A stretch of 15,575 nucleotides of DNA from Deltaproteobacteria bacterium (GTDB taxonomy: Bacteria > Desulfobacterota > Desulfobulbia > Desulfobulbales > Desulfobulbaceae), in contig JAJRVA010000259.1 in assembly GCA_024277485.1 (NCBI GenBank), positions 1 to 15,575 on the forward strand, in the 5' to 3' direction. A program made the translations under genes and the position numbers. The notes below the pieces were generated by a model. It saw nothing but the letters and a program-made list of their open reading frames with translations. It had not been told where the DNA came from and made no database searches. Positions 1-7,179 of the stretch are shown here, piece by piece (position 1 is the stretch's first letter; each line of letters begins with the position of its first letter).

Positions 1-764
1 CGGAGGCAAGTTCGGCAACTTCCTGGTTGCTGACAAGGCCGAGAACCTCGACAACATCATCGACCTGAACTGTTTTCCCGCAATAGGAAAAAATCTGATC
101 CAACAGGCTGAGGCCGTCACGCACGCTTCCTCCGGCCTCTCTGACAATGATATTCAAGGCGGCCGGCTCAATGGTGGCGCCCTCTTTTTCAACTATTGAT
201 TGAAAATAGCCGGCAAGCTCTCCGGTATTGATCCGCTGCAGTTCATACCGCTGACAACGGGAGAGAATGGTGACCGGGATCTTGTGGAGCTCGGTCGTGG
301 CAAACATGAAGTAGACATGCTCGGGAGGCTCTTCAAGCGTCTTCAGCAGCGCGTTAAACGCCTCGGTTGTCAGCATGTGCACTTCATCGATGATGATAAT
401 CTTGTATCGCGACCCGGTGGGCAGGAAGCGGATATTTTCCTTCAGCTCACGGATCTCCTGAATACCGCGGTTGGATGCACCATCGATCTCAGTAAGATCG
501 ACGCTGCTGCCGCTGTTGATCTCCACACAGGAAGTGCACGTATTGCATGGTTCCGCCCCCCCCTGCTGTTCGCAGTTGAGCGCTTTGGCCATGATACGCG
601 CCAGGGTGGTTTTCCCCACCCCCCGGATACCACTGAATATCATTGCATGGGCAACCCTGTTCTGCTCAAGACCGTTCTGCAGTGTCTGAACAACAGCTTT
701 CTGGCCGACAACCTCGCTGAAAAAACGTGGTCGTGATTTTCTGGCTAAGACTACGTAAGACAAG
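1..764 (-). CDS. dnaX: DNA polymerase III subunit gamma/tau, N-terminal part (runs off window)
   Basis: Encodes the clamp-loader ATPase that loads the sliding clamp during replication. The first 254 codons are visible; the gene continues past base 1. The protein begins MSYVVLARKSRPRFFSEVVGQ, the conserved DnaX N-terminus. Walker A GIRGVGKT is at residues 45-52. Four zinc-binding cysteines lie at about 64, 73, 76 and 79. The DEVH Walker B box is at 126-129, and the SRC arginine-finger motif at about 168-170. The start is TTG at 764. An in-frame TAA lies two codons upstream, and no later start keeps the conserved N-terminus. No clear Shine-Dalgarno is visible, so initiation may be weak or regulated. 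A run of eight G (eight C on the plus strand, about 556-563) occurs within the zinc-module coding region. The gene lies downstream of ffs, a common bacterial arrangement. Confidence 0.96.
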
Positions 765-837
765 GTGTGTTACGGATGAAGAGATTTATAAAAAAGCATA
801 GTAACAGGATAATAGAACAGAAGCTGCCAGGCAAGTG

Positions 838-865
838 GATATATTGCTTCCAGGCAAAAAAACAA
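838..865 (-). promoter_or_regulatory. Candidate sigma-70-type promoter for dnaX
   Basis: Read on the minus strand, a TTGTTT -35-like box (860-865) and a TATATC -10-like box (838-843) are separated by 16 bp. This would give a leader of roughly 65 nt before the TTG start. Both boxes are imperfect, so the call is weak. dnaX could also be read from transcription passing ffs. The rest of 765-995 shows no gene; the only other feature seen is a short direct repeat CCAGGCAA (827-834 and 850-857). Confidence 0.28.
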
Positions 866-995
866 GGTCTGCTGCTAACGGTATCACATTAAACCCAAGC
901 TGAATTCACCATCAGGCAGAGGTGCCACAGATTTATAGAGTTACGCAGGTTAACTGTATCCCGATACGGCACCGCACACATCCATTCTCACCCTG

Positions 996-1105
996 TAATC
1001 AGGCCAAGGGGCTGCAGATCTGTGCTGTTAGTCCGGCCCCCGCCATAGCCGCCCACTATGCGGCCTGGAGGAACTGTGCAAAGATGGGGTGCCTGGGCCT
1101 GATTA
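996..1105. other. Structured intergenic element, possible small RNA or intergenic repeat
   Basis: Bases 996-1005 (TAATCAGGCC) are the exact reverse complement of 1096-1105. After one mismatch the pairing continues for 3 more bp (1007-1009 with 1092-1094). Inside lie AGTCC/GGAACT (1030-1034 with 1070-1075, one bulge), GGCC/GGCC (1035-1038 with 1062-1065) and CATAG/CTATG (1044-1048 with 1056-1060) around a 7-nt loop. The whole stretch can fold as a rod with an open middle. That general shape recalls 6S RNA but is shorter, and no family signature is recognised. It begins immediately beyond the U-tract of ffs on the minus strand. An open frame on the plus strand through here (922-1176) does not look like protein. 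Whether it is an RNA gene, a dnaX leader structure or a miniature inverted-repeat element cannot be told from one copy. Confidence 0.4.
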
Positions 1106-1113
1106 TAAAAAAG

Positions 1114-1215
1114 GATAGCCGGGCGCCCCTGTATCACACAAAGAGTTTCACTGCCGCTGCTTCCTCCCGGACCTGACGGGGTTCGTGATTCTTTGTTGCA
1201 CAGGACCCGGCTATC
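1114..1215 (-). ncRNA. ffs: Signal recognition particle RNA, small bacterial (4.5S) type
   Basis: Read on the minus strand, the SRP RNA core is present around 1155-1178: GTCAGGTCCGGGAGGAAGCAGC, broken as GTCAGGTCC then GGGAGGAAGCAGC. This is the Ffh-binding apical domain with its GGAAGCAGC side. The ends pair perfectly: GATAGCCGGG (from 1215) with CCCGGCTATC (ending at 1114), and a second stem pairs CAAAG with CTTTG. A run of six T on the transcript (1107-1112) directly after the closing helix serves as the terminator. The length of about 102 nt fits the small SRP RNA without an Alu domain. Its protein partner Ffh is not in the window, but the receptor gene ftsY is. It lies 18 nt after tRNA-Ser on the same strand, so both may come from one precursor. 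Confidence 0.93.
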
Positions 1216-1233
1216 ACATCCAAGTCATCTGTA

Positions 1234-1319
1234 TGGCGGAGAGGGTGAGATTCGAACTCACGGTACTTGCGTACACACGCGTTCCAGGCGTGCACCTTAA
1301 GCCACTCGGTCACCTCTCC
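1234..1319 (-). tRNA. tRNA-Ser (anticodon GGA)
   Basis: The acceptor stem GGAGAGG (from 1319) pairs with CCTCTCC (1238-1244), followed by discriminator G and an encoded CCA (1234-1236). The anticodon stem CACGC/GCGTG encloses the loop CTGGAAC, giving anticodon GGA for UCC/UCU serine codons. A long variable arm with a GTAC/GTAC stem and GCAA loop marks it as a class II tRNA. The T arm contains TTCGAAT. It is transcribed towards ffs. Confidence 0.96.
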
Positions 1320-1430
1320 GAACTTTGGCCTTCAGCCTGTGAGACTCAGAGATAAAAAATCCCCCCAGCATCAACCTGAAAAAAGAATTATTAATCCGTC
1401 CGCATTTTTTTTACAATAAAAAAAGTCTGA

Positions 1431-1889
1431 TTATCGACGCTTTTGAAAGAAAAGCTGCAAAATTTCGCGGCAGTCTTTTTCCAGCACACCACCGGTTACG
1501 GAAAAGGTGTGGTTCAGCCTGCCGTCAGTCCCGATGCGGTACCTGGAAACTATCGCACCGGTTTTCGGGTCTGCAGCCCCGTAAACAAGTCTTTCCACGC
1601 GGGCATGCACCAGTGCCGAGGCACACATTACGCAGGGCTCCAGGGTAACATAGAGTGTGGTGCCTGGAAGTCTGTAATTTTTAAGCCTCTTTGCAGCATG
1701 CCGCAACACACGTATTTCTGCATGTCCGGCCGGATCGTGGTTTCGGATGGTGTTGTTGCCGGCAGAGGCCAGAACCACCCCGCCCCCATCCGCGAGGACT
1801 GCCCCGACAGGAACCTCTCCAAGTGCGGCAGATTCAGCAGCTCTCAACAGAGCGACTTTCATCATGGCGGTATCTTTTTCAGCGGTCAT
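1431..1889 (-). CDS. tadA: tRNA-specific adenosine deaminase
   Basis: Zinc deaminase that converts adenosine 34 to inosine in tRNA-Arg(ACG), allowing wobble decoding. The 152-residue protein matches family length. It has the HAE zinc/proton-shuttle motif at residues 56-58 and PCVMC (85-89) supplying the two zinc cysteines. VPVGAVL (26-32) and NYRLPGTTLYVTLEP (71-85) are typical TadA signatures. The start at 1889 is preceded by an AAGAGAG purine stretch. A second start at Met9 or Met10 is possible and would lose nothing conserved. It is divergent from the sigma-54 activator gene and lies upstream of tRNA-Ser and ffs on the same strand. The 110 bases between stop and tRNA hold T/A runs but no convincing terminator. 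Confidence 0.95.
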   Translation of the reverse strand: MTAEKDTAMMKVALLRAAESAALGEVPVGAVLADGGGVVLASAGNNTIRNHDPAGHAEIRVLRHAAKRLKNYRLPGTTLYVTLEPCVMCASALVHARVERLVYGAADPKTGAIVSRYRIGTDGRLNHTFSVTGGVLEKDCREILQLFFQKRR

Positions 1890-1954
1890 ACTCTCTTAAA
1901 TTCCAGGAATTACCCTGTTTTGCAAGAACATATAAAAGAAAAATACAATCAGGG

Positions 1955-1982
1955 TTTACTTTTACTGAGAATCATTTATAAT
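1955..1982 (+). promoter_or_regulatory. Sigma-70-type promoter of the sigma-54 activator gene
   Basis: TTTACT (1955-1960) and a perfect TATAAT (1977-1982) are separated by 16 bp in an AT-rich stretch. This predicts a start near 1989 and a leader of about 40 nt. An AAGG Shine-Dalgarno lies at 2020-2023, five bases before the ATG. Confidence 0.55.
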
Positions 1983-2028
1983 TACAAAAAAGGAATTTAA
2001 TTACACGATTCGACATTACAAGGTTACC

Positions 2029-3396
2029 ATGAATCCATCAAGTTACCCGATTCTCATTTACGGATGCCAGGATGAATGCCGCAAAGGTATAGACAAGGCC
2101 CTCTCCGGATTTTCCCAACTTAACTACATTGCCAGGTCAAGGGAATTCAAGGAAGAGGTGAAGAAAAAGCATTACAATGTCATTATCATGGACGTCAACG
2201 GTGAGGAAACCAGCACGCTCAAGCAACTCAAACTGGCCCACAACCAGCTACCCCACACACCCATTATTATATTCAGCAAGTCCGAAAAAGCACAGTTCAT
2301 TGTCGAGGCTGTGAAAAACGGGGCATACGATTTCATTGCTGCACCGTATACACCGGAGAGAATACAACTTGTTGTCCAGAGAGCCATCGAACAGAGGCGG
2401 CAGCAGAATGAGATCGACTATCTCCGCGGGAACCAGGATGTTGTCTATGACTTTGACAGGATTGTCGCGGAAAGTCCGTCGATCAAAAGAATCATCACCA
2501 GCCTGAAAAAATTTGCCGGAACAGACTCAACAATTCTTATTACCGGTGCAACGGGAACCGGGAAAAGTTTTCTCTCCGGCACGATTCATTTCAACAGCCC
2601 CAGAAAAAAACAGCCTTTTGTCAAGATAAACTGCGCCAATATACCTGAAAATCTTCTTGAGAGTGAATTGTTCGGGCATGAAAAAGGCGCGTTCACCGGG
2701 GCCGACAAACAGCGTATCGGAAGGTTTGAACAGGCAAACGGGGGAACGATTTTTTTAGATGAAATCGGCGAGATAAGCATGGAGATCCAGTCCAAGCTTC
2801 TCCGGGTACTCGAAGAAAAATCGTTTGAACGTGTCGGTGGTAACAAGACCATAACCGTTGACGTGCGGATAATCGCCGCGACCAACAAGAACCTGACCGA
2901 ACAGATGACCGAGGGAAAATTCCGCGAAGATCTTTACTACAGGATTAATGTCTTGCCGGTCCACCTTCCCTCGCTCAAGGAGCGCCCGGACTGTATAGAG
3001 AAACTGTCAGAGGTGCTGCTCCGAAAAAGCTGCGGCAACCTGAAAAAAAAGATCAACGGCTTTTCAGATACCGCCATGGAGATCATCAAAGGCTATAACT
3101 GGCCCGGTAATATCAGACAGCTGACCAATACGATTGAACGGGCCATAATCCTGGAAGAGACCGATGTCATCAGGCCGGAAAGCATCTCCATTCCCAACTA
3201 CCACAGACCGACCATTCCCGCGGACTCCTACGAACCCCTGGAGGCGCACGAAAAGGAACTGATCCTCAAGGCTCTCAGGGACAACCTGTGGGTCCAGAAA
3301 AATGCAGCCAAACGCCTCGGCATAAGCCCCAGGGCACTGAACTACAAGGTGAAAAAATTCGGCATCACCCACCCCAACTGGCGCAAGAACCGTTAA
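2029..3396 (+). CDS. NtrC-family sigma-54-dependent transcriptional activator with degenerate receiver
   Basis: Enhancer-binding protein of 455 residues with three domains. Residues 5-120 form a receiver fold with candidate phospho-acceptor Asp55 (VIIMD) and Ser83. The acidic pair normally near residue 12 is absent (YGCQDE), and the conserved lysine before Pro106 is replaced by Ala105. Residues 142-375 are the AAA+ domain: Walker A GATGTGKS (173-180), the sigma-54 contact loop GAFTGA (220-225), Walker B GGTIFLDE (238-245), the arginine-finger region RxDLYYR (299-305) and WPGNIRQL (358-365). Residues 408-446 form a Fis-type helix-turn-helix for enhancer binding. The complete GAFTGA loop means it should activate sigma-54 promoters. 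The degenerate receiver suggests atypical or phosphorylation-independent control. No cognate kinase gene is adjacent. Targets are unknown, and no clear -24/-12 promoter was found nearby. The start is supported by AAGG five bases upstream. Confidence 0.93.
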   Translation: MNPSSYPILIYGCQDECRKGIDKALSGFSQLNYIARSREFKEEVKKKHYNVIIMDVNGEETSTLKQLKLAHNQLPHTPIIIFSKSEKAQFIVEAVKNGAYDFIAAPYTPERIQLVVQRAIEQRRQQNEIDYLRGNQDVVYDFDRIVAESPSIKRIITSLKKFAGTDSTILITGATGTGKSFLSGTIHFNSPRKKQPFVKINCANIPENLLESELFGHEKGAFTGADKQRIGRFEQANGGTIFLDEIGEISMEIQSKLLRVLEEKSFERVGGNKTITVDVRIIAATNKNLTEQMTEGKFREDLYYRINVLPVHLPSLKERPDCIEKLSEVLLRKSCGNLKKKINGFSDTAMEIIKGYNWPGNIRQLTNTIERAIILEETDVIRPESISIPNYHRPTIPADSYEPLEAHEKELILKALRDNLWVQKNAAKRLGISPRALNYKVKKFGITHPNWRKNR

Positions 3397-3695
3397 TCAG
3401 GGGGCTTTTCACCGTACCGCTCTTCGAAACTCTTGTAGTAACGGCGCCCTGTTTCCGGGCTGGCGGGATCTTCAGCCAGCTTTCTCTCAATGCTTCCCGG
3501 CAGGTTGAATACGCTCCTGCCGGTAACAAGTTCATATCCGGCAACTGCCAGAAAAACGACCGCAAACACAAGTAAAACCTTTTTCAGGGTGCTGAAAAAG
3601 GTTTTACTTGTGTAACCTAAAACAGCACATACAACCGCAGCGCCGAGCAGAAAATACCAGTAGGTGGAAACAAAACCAGGAAGTGAATGTAACAT
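3393..3695 (-). CDS. Small membrane protein, unknown function
   Basis: A 100-residue protein with two predicted membrane helices: about residues 11-29 (YWYFLLGAAVVCAVLGY) and 40-57 (VLLVFAVVFLAVAGYELV). They are joined by a short lysine-containing loop. The C-terminal half is soluble and charged and contains DPASPETGRRYYKSFEERYG. No family is recognised. AAGG about nine bases upstream of the ATG and the helix pattern support a real gene. Its stop overlaps the stop of the convergent activator gene by four bases (3393-3396). A perfect 22-bp inverted repeat (3566-3613) lies in the coding sequence and encodes the loop and the start of helix 2. The function cannot be inferred. Confidence 0.75.
   Translation of the reverse strand: MLHSLPGFVSTYWYFLLGAAVVCAVLGYTSKTFFSTLKKVLLVFAVVFLAVAGYELVTGRSVFNLPGSIERKLAEDPASPETGRRYYKSFEERYGEKPPD
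3566..3613. repeat. Perfect 22-bp inverted repeat with 4-nt loop inside a coding sequence
   Basis: The left arm 3566-3587 starts ACACAAGTAAAACC and ends TTTTTCAG. It is the exact reverse complement of the right arm 3592-3613, with loop GGTG (3588-3591). The next pair outward (A3565/A3614) and the loop bases do not pair. No T-run follows on either strand, so it is not a standard intrinsic terminator. It lies about 170 bases beyond the stop of the plus-strand activator gene and inside the minus-strand membrane protein gene. Confidence 0.9.
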
Positions 3696-3731
3696 AACTC
3701 GACCTTCTGACCTGTGTTAAGCTGATAGAGT

Positions 3732-3757
3732 AAAAAAGGTGCCTGCGCCGAACACCT
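3732..3757 (-). terminator. Probable intrinsic terminator after the aminotransferase gene
   Basis: On the minus strand AGGTG (3753-3757) pairs with CACCT (3737-3741) across an 11-nt loop and runs into six T (3732-3737). It lies about 78 bases beyond the aminotransferase stop and before the small membrane protein gene. The stem is short, so efficiency is uncertain. Confidence 0.5.
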
Positions 3758-3834
3758 CTTTACCAGGCTGCAACCTGTGAGGCGTCACGCGAAAACGTCA
3801 TCATCTCCGACCGGGGTCTCTCCGGCCCTGTACA

Positions 3835-5019
3835 TCAGCGGACAGCTTTTGCCATTGCCCTTTGAAAGGCACCAGCAGATCTTTCTATCACACCATCATT
3901 CACGCAAAATGCCAGCCTGAAATAACCGGGGGCCCCGAATCCCCTGCCGGGAACGGCAAGTATTTTTTCCTGCTGCAGAATCGAACAGAATTCAACATCA
4001 TCATCAATGGGCGACTTCGGAAAAAGATAAAAGGCCCCCCGCGGCTTGACATACTCATACCCTGCTTCATCAAGGATTGCGCAGAAAACCTCTCTTCGCC
4101 GCGCGTAAACCGAGGTGTCGACCGAGACATCCTGCAGCCGTTCCACAACTCGCTGCATCAGGGCCGGAGCATTGACAAACCCTAAAATACGGTTTGCCAG
4201 GGTCAGGGCATCGACAAGAGATTTTTTGTCCTTGATATCCGGATGAACCGCCAGGTACCCGATCCGTTCGCCCGGCAGGGACAGGTCCTTGGAATAGGAA
4301 GAAATGACAATGGAATTACTGGTCGCCTCCATGATGGACGGCACTTCATTGTCATCAAAGATGATCTTCCGGTAGGGTTCATCCGAGACCAGGTAAATCG
4401 TCTTGCAGCACCGGTCGCCGAAACCATCAAGGAGCCTGCCGAGGCGCCTGATGGAATCGCGGGAATAAATCTGGCCGGTCGGGTTGTTGGGACTGTTGAT
4501 GAGAACAGCCTTGGTCCGGTCGGTCAGGGCTGCCTCAATGGCCTCAAGATCAAGGTTGAACTCGCTGTCAGTCGGCACCACCGTGGTCACACCGCCATGA
4601 TTGTCCACATAAAATTTGTATTCCACAAAAAAAGGCGACAGGATAATCACCTCGTCCCCGGGATCCAAAATCGACTTGAGCAGCACGTTCAACGCCCCTG
4701 CCGCTCCACAGGTCATGAGCACGTCCCCCTGGTCGATACCCACGCCCTGTTCTTCCGAGAGCCGGTGCGCCAGGGCTTCCCTGACATAGGGATACCCGCC
4801 ATTGGGCATGTAGGCATGCGCACCGGGCTGGTCATGTTCAGCAAGATCCTGCAGAACCTCGGCAAACTTCGGCGGCGGCGGCACATCGGGATTTCCGAGA
4901 CTGAAGTCAAAAACATTGTCGGCACCGTGTTCAGCCTTCATCCTGGCTCCCTCTTCAAACATTTTCCTGATCCAGGAGGACTGCTCCGCAAACAAACTCA
5001 TTTTCTGTGCAACTGTCAT
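3835..5019 (-). CDS. Pyridoxal-phosphate-dependent class I/II aminotransferase
   Basis: A 394-residue fold type I aminotransferase. The PLP Schiff-base lysine is Lys244 in SSYSKDLSLPGERIGY. Other conserved features are the cofactor-phosphate Arg252, SPNNPTG (176-182), the SDEPY aspartate Asp213 that contacts the pyridine nitrogen, GNPDVPPP (42-49) near the N-terminus, and Arg368 (YFRLAF), the usual substrate carboxylate-binding arginine. It fits the AspC/AAT-like group that transfers amino groups between an amino acid and a 2-oxo acid. Substrate specificity (aspartate, aromatic, alanine or other) cannot be read from the sequence, so no symbol is given. AGGAAGAG lies just before the ATG. It follows the TerB/J-domain gene by 24 bases on the same strand and could be its operon partner, although the functions look unrelated. 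Confidence 0.94.
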   Translation of the reverse strand: MTVAQKMSLFAEQSSWIRKMFEEGARMKAEHGADNVFDFSLGNPDVPPPPKFAEVLQDLAEHDQPGAHAYMPNGGYPYVREALAHRLSEEQGVGIDQGDVLMTCGAAGALNVLLKSILDPGDEVIILSPFFVEYKFYVDNHGGVTTVVPTDSEFNLDLEAIEAALTDRTKAVLINSPNNPTGQIYSRDSIRRLGRLLDGFGDRCCKTIYLVSDEPYRKIIFDDNEVPSIMEATSNSIVISSYSKDLSLPGERIGYLAVHPDIKDKKSLVDALTLANRILGFVNAPALMQRVVERLQDVSVDTSVYARRREVFCAILDEAGYEYVKPRGAFYLFPKSPIDDDVEFCSILQQEKILAVPGRGFGAPGYFRLAFCVNDGVIERSAGAFQRAMAKAVR

Positions 5020-5043
5020 GATCTCTTCCTTTCCTGTTCGTGT

Positions 5044-5886
5044 TTATCGTACGTTGTTATATTTTTTCTTGAAATAATCGTATGCCTGATTGATTTCCTT
5101 CATCTTCTCTTCCGCAACCCTCTGGAACTCTTCACCCAGGTGGCTCACCTTGTCCGGGTGATACTGCATGCTGAGCTTACGATAGGCCTTTTTTATGGCC
5201 GTGTAATCAGCTCCCGGTTCCAGTCCCAGGACAGCCAGATACTGTTCTTCCGCCTGCATGCCTGTGGCAGCCTCCTGCTGCTGCCGGTACATGTATTTCG
5301 CCTCAATGGTCCGCTGGTCATACACGGAAATCTGGAGAAATGATGCCATCCGCCTGGCCTGCTCCAGTTCGCTTTCCAGGGGAGGCTGCTTGGTATGGAT
5401 TATCTGGTATATCAGTTCAAGCAGGATCAGGCGGGGCTCATAGGCAAAGGTGTTCCTGAACTCGGCTAAAAGCTCCTCCATTCCTGTCTCATTATCGCGG
5501 GCCTCCTTGATCAGCTGCTTGACCCAGTACATCTGGTCCTGGTTGTAGCGCAGGTTGTACTGGAAAAAGTTGAGCATGGTCTGCAGCTCGGCCTTGGTGA
5601 AATGACCGTCAGCCTGCGCTATTTTGACCAGGATATTGACCAGCAGGAAGACAAACCGGTTATGGGACTCGGTCTGGGAGGCCTCGTATGAACTGATGCG
5701 GCTCTGGATGTAATAGCTGAAGCCGAAAAAGGCCGCTGCCAGCAGCAGAACACCTATGAAACCTGAAAAAAAGAGGAAACCCAGCAGGTTGAAAAGGGCC
5801 GGCGCACCGCCGGTAGCAAGGGCCACCAGCGCTGCCAGCAGCAGGCAGCCGCCGCACCCGGGTTGATTATGTCGCCTGTATTGCAT
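5044..5886 (-). CDS. Membrane-anchored TerB/J-domain co-chaperone (DjlA-like)
   Basis: A 280-residue protein. Residues 1-11 include CxxC-like cysteines (C11, C14). Two hydrophobic stretches (about 14-37 and 38-60) anchor it in the membrane. Residues 75-190 form an all-helical TerB-like domain containing [14 protein letters not shown]. Residues 214-278 are a C-terminal J domain with the HPD motif at 243-245, which stimulates DnaK ATPase activity. The order membrane segment, TerB, J domain matches DjlA, although DjlA usually has one membrane helix. It probably recruits DnaK to the inner membrane face. The ATG at 5886 has no clear Shine-Dalgarno, so the start is less certain than the domains. 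It lies 57 bases after ftsY on the same strand, beyond a weak terminator-like hairpin. Confidence 0.88.
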   Translation of the reverse strand: MQYRRHNQPGCGGCLLLAALVALATGGAPALFNLLGFLFFSGFIGVLLLAAAFFGFSYYIQSRISSYEASQTESHNRFVFLLVNILVKIAQADGHFTKAELQTMLNFFQYNLRYNQDQMYWVKQLIKEARDNETGMEELLAEFRNTFAYEPRLILLELIYQIIHTKQPPLESELEQARRMASFLQISVYDQRTIEAKYMYRQQQEAATGMQAEEQYLAVLGLEPGADYTAIKKAYRKLSMQYHPDKVSHLGEEFQRVAEEKMKEINQAYDYFKKKYNNVR

Positions 5887-5890
5887 CAGA

Positions 5891-5923
5891 AATTATAAAA
5901 AGAGTAACTCAGCGTGCTGAGCT
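5891..5923 (-). terminator. Weak terminator-like hairpin after ftsY
   Basis: On the minus strand AGCTCAG (5917-5923) can pair with CTGAGTT (5906-5912) across the tetraloop CACG, including one G-T pair. Five T (5897-5901) follow four bases later. It lies between the ftsY stop and the TerB/J-domain start and might attenuate read-through. A stem of this strength may be chance. Confidence 0.35.
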
Positions 5924-5943
5924 GTTGTAGTAAAGCAGGAATG

Positions 5944-7179
5944 TTACCACTCCGGCTCCTGAATTTCACTGCCATTTTGGCCAAACAGCGCTGCGACAAA
6001 CTCCTGCGCATCAAAATCACGCAGGTCATCCACCTGTTCACCAATGCCGATAAACCGGACCGGAACACCGGTTTCGCGGCACACGTTGACAATGATTCCC
6101 CCCTTGGCCGTGCCGTCCAGCTTGGTCAGGGTCAGGCCGGTGATCCCGACTGTCTCGTTAAAGAGCTTTGCCTGTGAAATGCCGTTCTGGCCAGTGGTGG
6201 CATCAAGTATCAGCATAACCTCGTGGGGCGCATTCTCAAGTTTTTTGCCAATGACGCGCTTGATTTTTTTCAGTTCTTCCATGAGGTTGACCTGGGTATG
6301 CAGGCGTCCGGCGGTATCGATGATGATAACATCAAATCCCCGTGCCTTGCCGAACTCCATGCCGTCATAGACAACAGAAGAAGGGTCAGCGCCCTGTTTC
6401 TGGGCAACGACTTCGACCCCGATACGCTCTCCCCATATTTTCAACTGGTCAATGGCCGCGGCCCGGAAGGTATCTCCGGCCACCAGCAGCACCGACTTGC
6501 CTGCCCGGACAAACTTGGCAGCGATCTTGCCGATACTGGTTGTCTTGCCGACCCCGTTGACACCGACCACCATGATGACAAAGGGGCCGGATTCGGGCAT
6601 GACCATTTCCGGCGGCTGATCCGACTCCTGCAGGTAGGACAAAATCTTTTCCTGGAGAATACTTTTCAGTGCCTGCGGGTCCTTGAGGGCCTTGCGGCTG
6701 ACCTCTTTTTTCACGTCATCAAGCAGTTCAATGGTGGTGGCGACTCCCAGGTCGGCCGTTATCAGTATCTCTTCAAGGTCGTCATACAGCTTCTGGTCGA
6801 TTTCCTTTTTGCCCAGGAACAGTGTGTCCAGGCGGTAGACAAACGATGTGCGTGTCTTGCTGAGTTTCTGCTGCAGCCGTTTGAACAGGGAAACGCGGTC
6901 CGGCTTCTGTCGGTCCGGCTGTGCGGGCGGCGCCGGCTCCGCCTCGACATGGGTGTCATCCTGTTCAGGAGGACCGGTTTCCTCCAGCACGGCAGTTCCG
7001 GCCTTCTCTTCAACTTCCGCCGCAGTGTCCGGGACGGTATCTTCAGGAATCTCCCGCCCGGGAATCTCGGTGTCGGTCACTTCTTCTTCAGGCGCCGTAC
7101 TCTCCACAGCGCCCTTGGCAGACAGGGCGGAATCCTCATCTTCCCGCGGCTTCTTTTTTTTCTTGAACCAGCCAAGCAT
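5944..7179 (-). CDS. ftsY: Signal recognition particle receptor FtsY
   Basis: SRP receptor GTPase that docks ribosome-nascent chains carrying SRP at the membrane. The 411-residue protein has a basic start ([10 protein letters not shown]), then an acidic, proline-rich A domain to about residue 92. The NG domain follows: four-helix N domain about 95-190; G1 [10 protein letters not shown] (206-215); DTFRAAA (236-242); G3 DTAGR (288-292); G4 TKLD (352-355); GIGEQVDDL (378-386). Its ATG shares a base with the stop of lon (TAATG), so translation is probably coupled. The RNA partner ffs is about 4.7 kb away in the same window; ffh is not seen. A run of eight A covers codons 6-8. Confidence 0.97.
   Translation of the reverse strand: MLGWFKKKKKPREDEDSALSAKGAVESTAPEEEVTDTEIPGREIPEDTVPDTAAEVEEKAGTAVLEETGPPEQDDTHVEAEPAPPAQPDRQKPDRVSLFKRLQQKLSKTRTSFVYRLDTLFLGKKEIDQKLYDDLEEILITADLGVATTIELLDDVKKEVSRKALKDPQALKSILQEKILSYLQESDQPPEMVMPESGPFVIMVVGVNGVGKTTSIGKIAAKFVRAGKSVLLVAGDTFRAAAIDQLKIWGERIGVEVVAQKQGADPSSVVYDGMEFGKARGFDVIIIDTAGRLHTQVNLMEELKKIKRVIGKKLENAPHEVMLILDATTGQNGISQAKLFNETVGITGLTLTKLDGTAKGGIIVNVCRETGVPVRFIGIGEQVDDLRDFDAQEFVAALFGQNGSEIQEPEW

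Noticed and set aside
922..1176. Plus-strand open frame of 84 codons before tRNA-Ser
   Set aside because: It runs through the SRP RNA gene and the inverted-repeat element, has no ribosome-binding site, and its translation resembles no protein.
1394..1427. T-run and A-run near the tadA stop as a terminator
   Set aside because: Only A/T pairing without a GC stem, and transcription may continue into tRNA-Ser and ffs.
4243..5343. Plus-strand open frame of 366 codons
   Set aside because: It lies wholly antisense to the aminotransferase gene and the end of the TerB/J gene, both with clear motifs; it is a shadow frame.
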